A stretch of DNA of 64,000 bases. It comes from Bacillus xiapuensis (GTDB taxonomy: Bacteria > Bacillota > Bacilli > Bacillales > Domibacillaceae). The DNA lies in NCBI RefSeq assembly GCF_002797355.1, contig NZ_KZ454940.1, positions 372,001-436,000 on the forward strand, in the 5' to 3' direction. Position 1 is the first letter of the stretch, and each line of letters starts with the position of its first letter. The translations under genes and the position numbers were made by a program. The notes under the pieces are model-generated. The model saw nothing but the letters and a program-made list of their open reading frames with translations. It ran no database searches and was not told where the DNA came from. Positions 35,920 to 44,801 of the stretch are shown in pieces.

Positions 35920-37437
35920 GTGTCGTTGAAAAAAACGGCTCTCTGGCTCGGATTGCTGGCGCTTGTGGTCAAGCTTTCGGGCTTTTTGCGAGAAAGTATT
36001 ATCGCGCGCGAATTTGGCGCTAGTGATTATACGGATGGATATTTACTGGCCTTTTCCTTTATAACGCTCGTGATTGCGATGATTTCCGGCGGGTTCAATA
36101 ATGTATTCTTGCCGCTGTATGTCAAAAATCGCAAGGAAGCGCCCGAGCAGACGGAGCGGAATGCGAACGGCATAATGAATGCGACCGTTCTGCTGTTTAT
36201 CGGCATCTCCGTCTGCGGCTGGCTGCTGTCTCCGTGGTTTGTTCCGCTTATTTACGGCGATATGACACCGGCGGCGGAGGAAACGGCGGTCGCTATTACC
36301 CGCTTTTTCTTCCTGTTTATGAGTGTGATTGCGCTGAATGGCATTTTGGATTCTTATTTGCAGGGGCGGCGCGTGTTCGTGCCATCGCAAATCTCCAAGC
36401 TGTCCGCAACGCTGATGGGCGCTGTGTTTGCGCTCTTGTTCTCCGAGCAGTGGGGCATCAACAGCTTGGCCTATGGCTTCATTTTCGGAACGATTCTCGG
36501 TGTGGGGATTCAGCTGTTTTTCTTATTGAGAAAAGGCTACCGCTGGGCGCCGACACTGAGGGTCAATGAAGATTTTCGCCGGGCATTTCTCGTGCTGCTC
36601 GTGCCTTCGCTGTTAAATTCAGTCGTCGGCCAAGTGAATATGTTTGTCAATAAAGCCTTCGCCTCCGATACGATTCCAGGGGCGGTCACTTATTTGAATA
36701 ACGCATCATTGATTACGAGCATCCCGCATACGATTTACGGTACGACGATCGCCGTGATTATTTTCACGCTCTTGTCGGAGCAGGTCGATCAGCCAAAGAA
36801 GTTTCAGGATACCTTCTTCATGGGTATGCAAATTTCTTTATTGACGCTCGCTCCGATTGCGGCAGGGCTGTTCCTTGTCGGCCAGGAGGCGATTGCGTTT
36901 ATTTTTGAACGCGGGAAGTTTACAGCGGTGGATACATACAATACGTATTTGGCGCTGATGTTCTATTTGCCGATCATTGTGGCACAAGGCCTGCAGTATA
37001 TCGTATCGAAGTCGATGTACGCCCGCGGGAAGACGAAGATTATTTTCCGCATCAGTGTGACAACGATCGCTTTGAACGCCGTGCTGAACTGGCTGTTTGT
37101 CGGCCCGTTCGGCTATCCGGGACTGGCGCTGACGAGCTCTTTCGTTTCTTTGTATTATTTAATCGTTAGTACTGTGTTTGTCTATAAGGACTTTGAAAAG
37201 AAGGAAGCCGCCAGACTCCTTGGCTTAATCGGGCGAGTCGCGCTCGTTACTGCTTTCATGGCCGTGCCGCTTTATGCATTGAAAAAATTCACGCCCGTTT
37301 CTGAGCTTTATTCGCTTTGGCAGCTTGCGGTCATTGTCCCGCTCGGCGTTCTCCTTTACACATCCGGTTTGTTCGTCTTTTATCGAGCAGGCTTCCGCCA
37401 GCTATTAACGCTTATGAAACGGAAGTCACGAGCATAA
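35920..37437 (+). CDS. MurJ/MviN-family lipid flippase
   Basis: The 505-residue protein has about 14 transmembrane segments and MviN-family features near the N-terminus (LSGFLRESIIAREFGASDYT) and in TM7-TM9. Family members flip lipid-linked sugars across the membrane. MurJ moves lipid II; the position here, beside csaB and SLH genes, makes transport of the secondary-wall-polymer repeat unit an alternative. The GTG at 35920 has GAGGTGG 6 nt upstream, better placed than the GTG at 35911 that overlaps it. Confidence 0.88.
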   Translation: MSLKKTALWLGLLALVVKLSGFLRESIIAREFGASDYTDGYLLAFSFITLVIAMISGGFNNVFLPLYVKNRKEAPEQTERNANGIMNATVLLFIGISVCGWLLSPWFVPLIYGDMTPAAEETAVAITRFFFLFMSVIALNGILDSYLQGRRVFVPSQISKLSATLMGAVFALLFSEQWGINSLAYGFIFGTILGVGIQLFFLLRKGYRWAPTLRVNEDFRRAFLVLLVPSLLNSVVGQVNMFVNKAFASDTIPGAVTYLNNASLITSIPHTIYGTTIAVIIFTLLSEQVDQPKKFQDTFFMGMQISLLTLAPIAAGLFLVGQEAIAFIFERGKFTAVDTYNTYLALMFYLPIIVAQGLQYIVSKSMYARGKTKIIFRISVTTIALNAVLNWLFVGPFGYPGLALTSSFVSLYYLIVSTVFVYKDFEKKEAARLLGLIGRVALVTAFMAVPLYALKKFTPVSELYSLWQLAVIVPLGVLLYTSGLFVFYRAGFRQLLTLMKRKSRA

Positions 37438-37527
37438 AAAGACCAAGTGTCCGGAGTTCCCCGGGCGCTTGAGCTATGCAGGAAGAATCAACTAAAGAAT
37501 ATGATGCAGTTTTCCTTCTTTATAAAT

Positions 37528-37563
37528 CAACAAAGCGCCCGAAACATTCCGGGCGCTTTGTTG
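37528..37563. terminator. Bidirectional terminator
   Basis: CAACAAAGCGCCCG-AAACATTC-CGGGCGCTTTGTTG, a perfect 14-bp stem between the flippase gene and the converging SLH-glucosaminidase gene. Confidence 0.9.
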
Positions 37564-37566
37564 ATT

Positions 37567-39549
37567 TTATTTCGCAATAGACAATGGCGTTACATAGCGG
37601 GCGGCAATATAGCCCTCTCGATAAGCCAATGCATCTGATATAATTTTTTTCCAAGCGGTTCCTCCGCTTGTCACGCTTCCTAAGATGGCAACAGGCATGC
37701 CTGCTTTTCGATATTGATAAAGAACAGTATTATTAGCCAGGCTGCGGACATTCAAGTCTTTCGTATTTGTTAAGGCCAGACTGTATCGAGCAAAGTCTTT
37801 GCGCCCCAGCGCTTTGTCTATTTTGTACGCATGACCGGCTACCTTTGCTCCCCACTGGATATCGGAGGCGTATTTCATATTGATCCCTACGCCTTTGTTT
37901 CCTGGTGCCGCTCCGTTGGCAACAGATTGTTTCCAAGCAGATCCCGGATTAGGAATGACATAGCGGTCATTCATGTAGCCGTCCGCTAAGTATTGGACGC
38001 TGTGCGCTGGAGATGGGAATGACTTTCCTTCTGAAGGGTTGCTGTCGTACACAGCAATGCCAAATAAATTATTGTTATTCAGCGCATGTGAGCTCATTCC
38101 ATAATCGCTTTCATGGATTGCCATCGCAAGCACCATCAAAGCATTTAAGCGTTTCTCTTTCTCTACTTTTTTCAGTGTAGCTCCGAGGCCAAGAAGCTTG
38201 CTTCGCTTAGTGGCATCTTTATATTTCGCTTGGTTCAATGATTGTCTTTCTGCCAGCACTTTCTTTATGTAGCTATCTAATTGCGAAGCAGTATAGCTTG
38301 TTTGTGTTCTCATAGATAAGAATTGAAAATACTGATGAGCCTTGCCGACTGCACGGCCGCTTTCATTATAGAAAGTGGCATTATCCCAGCTGTAATACTT
38401 TTGACCTGCTGCTAAAAAGTCAGGAGCTGGTCCAGCTTTATAAGAAACATAGTAAGGTTTGGCTGCCGGCACATACAGCTTATGCTCCAATTCTCCATTC
38501 ACTACCTGATAAAAACTTCGGCCTGGCGCTCCTTCAAAAGGCACAATATAGCCGTCTTCATGTTTCATGTAATAGCTCTTTCCGCCGATGGAGACAATGA
38601 TATATCGGTCGTTGGAAGTCACATACTTCAGTTCAGCTGTCGGCTGTGCATAAGTGACGGCCGTCTTGAAAGCCGAGTCGCTGTATAGCTGAGCAGTTGA
38701 CTTACCTGTGGCTGGTTTCACAAAAACCACACCGCTATTTTGCTTCATGTAAATAATCTCTTTGTTATAGGTGACGACTTCCTGGTTTTGATTGCTCATC
38801 GCTTGTTTGGCAGCGGGGAACGTATCAAATGAAACCGCAGAGTAAGTAATCTTTCCAGATGCATCCACATTGCCTACTTGGTAAGGCTTCGGCTTTTGAG
38901 GCTGCGAATTTCCCGGAGGAACTGGCGGCGTATTGTCCTCTATGATTTCTCCGGAAGCTTTAAGCAGACGATAAATGAAAGCGGCTGATTGCGCACGTGT
39001 TGCCTGTTCATCTGGACGGAAGCTTCCGTCATTATATCCTTTAATAATGTTCAATGAAACGCTTCTGTTAATCGCCTGCTGATGATCGGAAGTGAGCCAC
39101 TTAGTATCTGTAAATCCAGCATTCTTTGCTTCTACTTTAATATTTAAATAATTTAAAGCACGGCTGATCATTAAAGCCATATCTTTTCTTGTAATCGTTT
39201 GTTCAGGAACAAAGGTATCTTTTGTTTTTCCTTGAACGATTTTTGCAGCTGCAGCAGCATTAATCCCATATGCCAAGCTGGAAGCAGGCGACACATCTTT
39301 AAAGACAGACGGGCCGTTTGGAAGCTTTAACGCTCTGGATAAAAAACTGGCAAATTCCCCTCTTGTTACTTTCTTGTCCGGTGCGTATTTTCCATTTCCA
39401 TAGCCATTGATCACCCCAGCTTGCACCATCGCCCGAAGTTCTTTTTCTAAGGTGATTCCGGTAATATCGTCCGCTTTTGTGTTTAATGGCGATAAAAGCG
39501 GGAAAAATAAGACTAACGACAATACAATAGCAAATAGTTTTTTCGGCAT
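37567..39549 (-). CDS. SLH-anchored N-acetylglucosaminidase (LytG-like)
   Basis: The 660-residue protein would cut the glycan strands of peptidoglycan. Order: signal peptide (1-26), three SLH repeats (about 30-200; GVINGYGNGKYAPDKKVTRG, IIKGYNDGSFRPDEQATRAQ), a Pro-rich linker, a repeat-rich middle of unknown fold (about 215-410), a glucosaminidase domain (about 430-590; LMVLAMAIHESDYGMSSHAL with Glu480, then NNNNLFGIAVYD), and an SH3-like tail (KDLNVRSLANNTVLYQYRKA). ATG at 39549 follows AGAGAGGAGTATATT. It is one of four SLH wall hydrolases or proteases in a row. Confidence 0.9.
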   Translation of the reverse strand: MPKKLFAIVLSLVLFFPLLSPLNTKADDITGITLEKELRAMVQAGVINGYGNGKYAPDKKVTRGEFASFLSRALKLPNGPSVFKDVSPASSLAYGINAAAAAKIVQGKTKDTFVPEQTITRKDMALMISRALNYLNIKVEAKNAGFTDTKWLTSDHQQAINRSVSLNIIKGYNDGSFRPDEQATRAQSAAFIYRLLKASGEIIEDNTPPVPPGNSQPQKPKPYQVGNVDASGKITYSAVSFDTFPAAKQAMSNQNQEVVTYNKEIIYMKQNSGVVFVKPATGKSTAQLYSDSAFKTAVTYAQPTAELKYVTSNDRYIIVSIGGKSYYMKHEDGYIVPFEGAPGRSFYQVVNGELEHKLYVPAAKPYYVSYKAGPAPDFLAAGQKYYSWDNATFYNESGRAVGKAHQYFQFLSMRTQTSYTASQLDSYIKKVLAERQSLNQAKYKDATKRSKLLGLGATLKKVEKEKRLNALMVLAMAIHESDYGMSSHALNNNNLFGIAVYDSNPSEGKSFPSPAHSVQYLADGYMNDRYVIPNPGSAWKQSVANGAAPGNKGVGINMKYASDIQWGAKVAGHAYKIDKALGRKDFARYSLALTNTKDLNVRSLANNTVLYQYRKAGMPVAILGSVTSGGTAWKKIISDALAYREGYIAARYVTPLSIAK

Positions 39550-39648
39550 AATATACTCCTCTCTAAAAATTGTTCACTCACCTATTGTATCGGAGAGTGC
39601 TAGTATTTTTAACAAAAAATATATTTTTTGTTGAAAATTTATAAAAAA

Positions 39649-39674
39649 ATAGCCTTGGAATTATCCAAGACTAT
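39649..39674 (-). terminator. Terminator of the NlpC/P60-SLH gene
   Basis: ATAGTCTTGG-ATAATT-CCAAGGCTAT followed by TTTTTT on the minus strand, 8 bases after the stop at 39682. Confidence 0.85.
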
Positions 39675-39681
39675 TAATCTA

Positions 39682-40674
39682 TTAATCTGCGTTCATTGCG
39701 TTATATAAAGCTGTTGTAAATACAGCACGTGAGGCACTGCGAGGTCCGTTATATTTATCTGTTTTAAAGACACCTGTTTTATCAATTGCCTTCATTGTCG
39801 TAATCGCATCAAACGCCCAGCTGTTTGAACGTACATCGCTGTATCTGTTGCTGGCTGCCGCTGCATTCCCGTGACTTAAGTCGAATGCTTTCTTGGCAAT
39901 CACAGCCATTTCCGTGCGAGAAATGTAATCATAAGGCTTAAAGCGTCCATCTGAAAATCCGGTAATAATCCCAGATTCGCGAATTGCTGCGATATCTTTG
40001 GAAAACGGATTGGAAGGACTTACATCTTTGAAATGATTAATATTTGCGGGTGTCCGCTTCAGCACACGATTGATGAATGCTGCTGCTTGACCGCGCGTAA
40101 CCGGATCATTAGGCTTGAACGTGTAATTCTTAAAGCCTTGAATAATGTTCTTATCTGTTAACTCATCAATTGCTGTGTAGGATAAAGAGTTTTTGGGCAC
40201 ATCTTTGAACTTACCGTCGATAATGCGTTTTGCTCCTGCATACCTAGGTCCCCAGTAGCCGTTGCTTAGAGAGACAAGGTCGATGCCATCACTTGAAGTT
40301 GCATTTAACACCAGATTGCCTCCAGCATAAATACCTACGTGTGAAATGCCGCGGCGATATGTATTTTTGAAGAATACTAGATCGCCAGGCTGCAACTGGC
40401 TCTTGGAAACAAAAGTTCCTACACGATATTGCTGATCTGTTGTTCTAGGAATCGAAATTCCGTGATTCTTGTAAACATATTGGGTAAATCCCGAACAATC
40501 AAATCCGCTCGGAGTCGTTCCTCCAAAACGATACTTAACGCCCATAAACTTTTTACCGTAATTAACCAATGACTCTCCTAATGACGCTGCTTGTGCAGGA
40601 GGCGATAAAGGAGCAGCCGTCAATATTACACAAAAGGCTACAATCGCCGCCAGCAACTTCCTACCTTTCCTCAC
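39682..40674 (-). CDS. SLH-anchored NlpC/P60 endopeptidase
   Basis: The enzyme would cut the D-Glu-diamino-acid bond in peptidoglycan stems. The 330-residue protein has a signal peptide (1-29), an NlpC/P60 domain (about 30-150; TPSGFDCSGFTQYVYKNHG with Cys60, RRGISHVGIYAGG with His112), and three SLH repeats at the C-terminus (about 155-325; IIQGFKNYTFKPNDPVTRGQ, IITGFSDGRFKPYDYISRTE). Here the anchor is C-terminal, unlike the glucosaminidase gene downstream. The gene has its own terminator. Confidence 0.92.
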   Translation of the reverse strand: MRKGRKLLAAIVAFCVILTAAPLSPPAQAASLGESLVNYGKKFMGVKYRFGGTTPSGFDCSGFTQYVYKNHGISIPRTTDQQYRVGTFVSKSQLQPGDLVFFKNTYRRGISHVGIYAGGNLVLNATSSDGIDLVSLSNGYWGPRYAGAKRIIDGKFKDVPKNSLSYTAIDELTDKNIIQGFKNYTFKPNDPVTRGQAAAFINRVLKRTPANINHFKDVSPSNPFSKDIAAIRESGIITGFSDGRFKPYDYISRTEMAVIAKKAFDLSHGNAAAASNRYSDVRSNSWAFDAITTMKAIDKTGVFKTDKYNGPRSASRAVFTTALYNAMNAD

Positions 40675-40953
40675 TTTAAACCCCCTAGTTTATTTCCTGT
40701 TATTCTCGTTACTGCTATTCTATCAAATATATGCCTATTCTTCCTTTACGGTTGCATTACAATACCATTTCGACTTGTAATTATTGAAAGACCTTGCAAT
40801 TTAACGCTTTTTTCGCCCCTATATGCACTGTTGTAACAAAACCATTCTTAATTCTTGCTTTTTTGCGTTTTTTTAACACGATTACGTAATATTGAAATAC
40901 TACAGTAATTTTACTGAATTAACTGAAAATTATAGCTGTTTATTAACAGTTCA
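40675..40953. other. Intergenic region
   Basis: About 280 AT-rich bases that should hold the promoter of the NlpC/P60-SLH gene. No ORF or clear structure apart from the terminator at its right end. Confidence 0.4.
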
Positions 40954-40982
40954 AAGGACTGCCTCAGAAGAGACAGCCCCTT
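40954..40982 (-). terminator. Terminator of the SLH protease gene
   Basis: AAGGGGCTGTCTC-TTCT-GAGGCAGTCCTT, a stem with one mismatch, directly behind the stop codon at 40987. Confidence 0.7.
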
Positions 40983-40986
40983 GTAT

Positions 40987-42936
40987 TTAGCGTAGACGAA
41001 ACTCTTTATTTTTTGCTTTTGCCAGAAATGAGGAGAAATTCGCGCGGCTGATCTTTTCATAAGGTCGGAAGTAGCCGTTTGAATAGCCATTCACGATGTG
41101 AAGAGCGGTTAATCCATTAATATATTGATAGCCCGTTACATTCTCTGTGACGTCCTTGAAACCGCCTTGCGCTTTGCCTGTAATCTCAAATGCTTTTCCG
41201 ATGAGAATAGCCATTTCTGCCCTCGTTACTTGTTGATTCGGACGATAAAGGCCATCTTGGAAGCCTTTAATAATTTTTTTCTCGGCTAATACTTCAATAA
41301 ATGGAGCGCTGGTGCCTGAGACGTCTTTGAATCTTGTGCCTGACTTCGCTGGATCAGGTGCTATGCCAATGGCTTTCCCTATCAGAATTGCTGATTCTCC
41401 TCGAGTTAGCAGACGATCGGGCCGGAAGTTACCGTCATGGTAACCGCTTATTATCCCTTCATGCTGCAAGTAGGCGATAAAGCGGTTATACCATATGGAG
41501 GCTGATAGATCTTTTAATACCGGAGAAGGATTATTGACCTGCAGCAGTATCCGGCTCGTCTCTTCCTTCCCATTTATCACCGGTTTAAATTCATATTGGA
41601 TCGTTCCCTTTGTTGCATAATCTATGATTTCCGAAGCAGTTGTCTGTTTGGCAATAAGGGCACCGAAACGGTACACATTATATGCTTCGTATCGACTGGC
41701 CAATTGACTTGTATCGATTATAATTTTGCCTTTGCCATCCGTTTTGTATGGAATCGTGACTGGGTCGCTCTCTTCCGTTTTATCCACTTGGGCTAATCCG
41801 TATCCATAATAAGCATCTCTTCCTTTTGGCCCCAGATCCTTAGCGTTAGCCTGGAGAAGCTTCCTAATTTGTGCGCTGTTCATTTGCGGATACTTTTCTT
41901 TATATAAGGCAATCAGACCTGTTACATACGGAGATGCCATAGAGGTTCCTGACATAAATTCATAACCGGATTTCGTTCCGCGGCTAGTCATTAAAGCTGT
42001 CGGAAACGTGCTGTAAATATTCTCTCCCGGCGCAGCCACTTCAACTTCCTTGCCAACAGAGGAAAGCTCGCCGTACTGTTTATAATGATCAATGGAGGAA
42101 ACTGCAATAACTTCTTTGAATCTAGCAGGATATTGAACAGTCGTCGGTTCACCAGCAAGCGGTTTTCCTTCATTTCCGGCAGCCGCCACAAGAATGATCC
42201 CCGCCTGACTCGCTTTCTGAATCATTTGCTCCAAAGCGCTGTCATAGTAAGGAGAAGTGACACTAATATTTAAAATATCTATCTTTTGCTTCATGGCCCA
42301 TTCAATCCCTGCCATGATCGTTGATGTGCTGCCGTCACCGTTTTTGTCCAAGACTTTAATGGAATAAAGCTGAGCCTGCGGAGCAATCCCTACCACGCCG
42401 ATTGAATTGTTTTTTGCTCCGATTACCCCCGCTACATGAGTGCCATGGCCATTATCATCGTTATAGGAATGAAGGCAGCCATCAGGTGAAAACTTGTGCA
42501 TCATGCAAGCTCCTCCTGCCAGCTGCAGATCCGGATGCTTCGTATCCACACCGGAATCCAATATGCCCACTTTTACCCCTTTTCCGCTCAGGTTCATCGG
42601 TATTCGCTTATCGGCTCCAACAGCTTTATAGCCCCAAGGTACTACCTGCCCACTTGTCTTCATTTTGCGGTCATAGTGAATTCTTTCAACTTGCGGAGAG
42701 CTTTCCAGGTGGGCTTGTTGAGTCTCCGTTAATTCAACAGCTGCTGCCGGCAGCTCTTCAAATACATGATTTATACTATTTGTATGACTTTTCAGAAGTT
42801 CAAAATCAACCGTCTCATGAAAGAAGATTATAGCCTTTTTCATGTTTGAAGAGTTTACGTCTTCGGCTGAGGGGGAACTATGAAAATAAAGAAAAGAAGC
42901 AATTAATAGAAGTAAGTATCTTGCTAGTTTGCTCAT
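40987..42936 (-). CDS. SLH-anchored subtilisin-like serine protease (S8)
   Basis: The 649-residue protein has a signal peptide (1-24), an inhibitor I9-like propeptide (about 33-90, KKAIIFFHETVDFELLKSHT), and a subtilase domain (about 98-395) with the full catalytic set: Asp127 in GILDSGV, His164 in NGHGTHVAG, oxyanion Asn255 in AAAGNEG and Ser332 in MSGTSMASPY. A beta linker follows, then three SLH repeats (about 475-645; IISGYHDGNFRPDRLLTRGE, IIKGFQDGLYRPNQQVTRAE). It is likely a surface protease that matures or turns over wall proteins. The S8-plus-C-terminal-SLH layout is known from Bacillus surface proteases. Confidence 0.93.
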   Translation of the reverse strand: MSKLARYLLLLIASFLYFHSSPSAEDVNSSNMKKAIIFFHETVDFELLKSHTNSINHVFEELPAAAVELTETQQAHLESSPQVERIHYDRKMKTSGQVVPWGYKAVGADKRIPMNLSGKGVKVGILDSGVDTKHPDLQLAGGACMMHKFSPDGCLHSYNDDNGHGTHVAGVIGAKNNSIGVVGIAPQAQLYSIKVLDKNGDGSTSTIMAGIEWAMKQKIDILNISVTSPYYDSALEQMIQKASQAGIILVAAAGNEGKPLAGEPTTVQYPARFKEVIAVSSIDHYKQYGELSSVGKEVEVAAPGENIYSTFPTALMTSRGTKSGYEFMSGTSMASPYVTGLIALYKEKYPQMNSAQIRKLLQANAKDLGPKGRDAYYGYGLAQVDKTEESDPVTIPYKTDGKGKIIIDTSQLASRYEAYNVYRFGALIAKQTTASEIIDYATKGTIQYEFKPVINGKEETSRILLQVNNPSPVLKDLSASIWYNRFIAYLQHEGIISGYHDGNFRPDRLLTRGESAILIGKAIGIAPDPAKSGTRFKDVSGTSAPFIEVLAEKKIIKGFQDGLYRPNQQVTRAEMAILIGKAFEITGKAQGGFKDVTENVTGYQYINGLTALHIVNGYSNGYFRPYEKISRANFSSFLAKAKNKEFRLR

Positions 42937-42964
42937 TCAGGTCACCTCATTTACAGAAATAAAA

Positions 42965-42988
42965 AAGGAGACGATTTACCGTCTCCTT
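42965..42988 (-). terminator. Terminator of the SLH amidase gene
   Basis: AAGGAGACGG-TAAA-TCGTCTCCTT followed by TTTT on the minus strand, between the amidase stop and the protease start. Confidence 0.85.
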
Positions 42989-43034
42989 ACCATTGTAACC
43001 TTAAAACTTGTTATATACCAATTATAAAATTTTA

Positions 43035-44504
43035 CTATTTTATTACATTGTACAATGAGTCTACTTGGTAACCCTTGGCCTTATAATAGTCCAAAATACC
43101 GTAGCTGATGGCTTTAGCTGCTACGTCGCGCCAGTATGGAGAACGAAGCTTTTGATTGTCGTGATAGTTGTCAATGAAACCGAGCTCCACTAAAACAGCT
43201 GGCATCGTATTTTCGCGGATGACATGGAAGTTTCCATTTTTCACGCCGCGGTCTTTCAGCTTCCAGGCAGTAATTAAGCGCTTTTGGATTTTTGAAGCCA
43301 GCAGCTTGCTGTCAGCCACGTTCGGATTTCTGTACGCGGAATAATAATAGGTCTCCGTTCCGTTTGCCGAACCGTTAAATGCATTGTTATGGATGCTGAC
43401 AAACACATCAGCTCCTGCCCTTTTCGCAAAGCTTACCCGTCCGCTAAGAGTAGGGTACCAATCACTTGAACGAGTCATTTTCACTTGAAACGGTGTTTTC
43501 TTTAAGTAGCTGTTCACTTTTAATCCTGTAGCTAACGCGACATCCTTCTCAAGGAGGCCATAGCCGTCAGATCCAGGGTCGCTGCCGCCGTGGCCAGGGT
43601 CAAGAACAATGACTTTTTGGGCAATGCGCGGATCGACATTTCCCGCAGGCTGTATAGGTTTCGGATCTGGCTTAGGAGCTGGAACTCCTCCTGGCGGTAT
43701 GATCGTTACGTTGGGCTTTTCGTTGTTGATATAAGCGCTATGAACATAACCTTCAACGGAGCCGGCTTTGATGTAAAACCATGCGCCGACATTATATGCA
43801 CCAGCTACCTTGTTTCCTTTATTCAAAACGCCTGTTTTCTTGTAAGAAGAGCCAGGACCCGTACGAACATTTAGGTCATTCGTATTCACTGTCAATTGTT
43901 GTGGGAACTTTACAGTATTCGCTCTGAAGCGATAATCCGGATTCAGCGCGCGCGCCAAGAATACAGCAAAATCCGCGCGGATCAGCTGCTTGTTGAAGCT
44001 GAAATATCCGTTTCCTGTTCCTTGAGCAATTCCTAATGACATTAATGCATGTGCGGCGCCTCCACTTGTATTATTGAATGAATACCGGAACGCTTTAGCA
44101 ATCATTAATGCCATTTCGCCGCGGGTTACGACTTTCCCTGGTGCAAACTTGCCTCCGCCATATCCTGAAAGAATTCCTTTCTCAACAGCTGATTGTATGT
44201 ATCCTGAGGCGAACGAGCTGGCACCCACATCCCTGAACGACGTAGAACGCTGCTTACCGTTTAACTGAAGTGCACGTCCTATGAAAGTAGCCGCTTCGGC
44301 TCGAGTCACTGTCTTATTCGGTGAGAACTTATTATTCGATCCTTGTGTAATTCTCCCTTCAGCTAAATAGTTAATTTCCTTTAATGCTCGGTGGGAAGAA
44401 TTAATATCTGTAAAGTATCCAGCCGCTTGGACAGAGTCTTTCGCTCCAAATAGAGGGATGATTAAAAGCAATGACAAAATCACAGAAAATGCTCTCTTTT
44501 TCAC
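43035..44504 (-). CDS. SLH-anchored N-acetylmuramoyl-L-alanine amidase (Amidase_3)
   Basis: The 489-residue protein would split the MurNAc-L-Ala bond of peptidoglycan. Order: signal peptide (1-28, ending DSVQA), three SLH repeats (about 30-195; EKGILSGYGGGKFAPGKVVT), an SH3b domain (about 200-265; LNVRTGPGSSYKKTGVLNKG), a Pro-rich linker, and a zinc amidase domain (about 300-480; LDPGHGGSDPGS, Glu in LLEKDVAL, SIHNNAFNGS, and VELGFIDN with the catalytic Glu). I chose the GTG at 44504 because AAAGGAGG lies 7 nt upstream; the longer frame from 44546 has no Shine-Dalgarno and a charged lead. Confidence 0.92.
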   Translation of the reverse strand: MKKRAFSVILSLLLIIPLFGAKDSVQAAGYFTDINSSHRALKEINYLAEGRITQGSNNKFSPNKTVTRAEAATFIGRALQLNGKQRSTSFRDVGASSFASGYIQSAVEKGILSGYGGGKFAPGKVVTRGEMALMIAKAFRYSFNNTSGGAAHALMSLGIAQGTGNGYFSFNKQLIRADFAVFLARALNPDYRFRANTVKFPQQLTVNTNDLNVRTGPGSSYKKTGVLNKGNKVAGAYNVGAWFYIKAGSVEGYVHSAYINNEKPNVTIIPPGGVPAPKPDPKPIQPAGNVDPRIAQKVIVLDPGHGGSDPGSDGYGLLEKDVALATGLKVNSYLKKTPFQVKMTRSSDWYPTLSGRVSFAKRAGADVFVSIHNNAFNGSANGTETYYYSAYRNPNVADSKLLASKIQKRLITAWKLKDRGVKNGNFHVIRENTMPAVLVELGFIDNYHDNQKLRSPYWRDVAAKAISYGILDYYKAKGYQVDSLYNVIK

Positions 44505-44801
44505 GCCTCTACCTCCTTTCTTATTTTTTTCCATTTTAACATACAAAATTAACTCCTATGAATCTCATTTCATTTTAAAAATAGATTACAAGTCTAAACC
44601 CCTAATCCATCAATATTCTACAAATTTCATTTCAAAAATTTTAATATTCGTAATAAGCATGAAATATATTTATTATTGAAAATTTTTCGTTTCTTTCTAG
44701 CTTTTTCTTCATCTTTATCTCTTTCCAGAATTCGTGTTTTGAATTTCCGTTATTTATTTTATAATGAAAAGATACGATAAATGATGAACGGAGGCTTTTA
44801 T
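44505..44801. other. Divergent AT-rich intergenic region
   Basis: About 300 very AT-rich bases between the SLH amidase and ywqB. Should contain both promoters. No ORF or strong hairpin. Confidence 0.4.
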
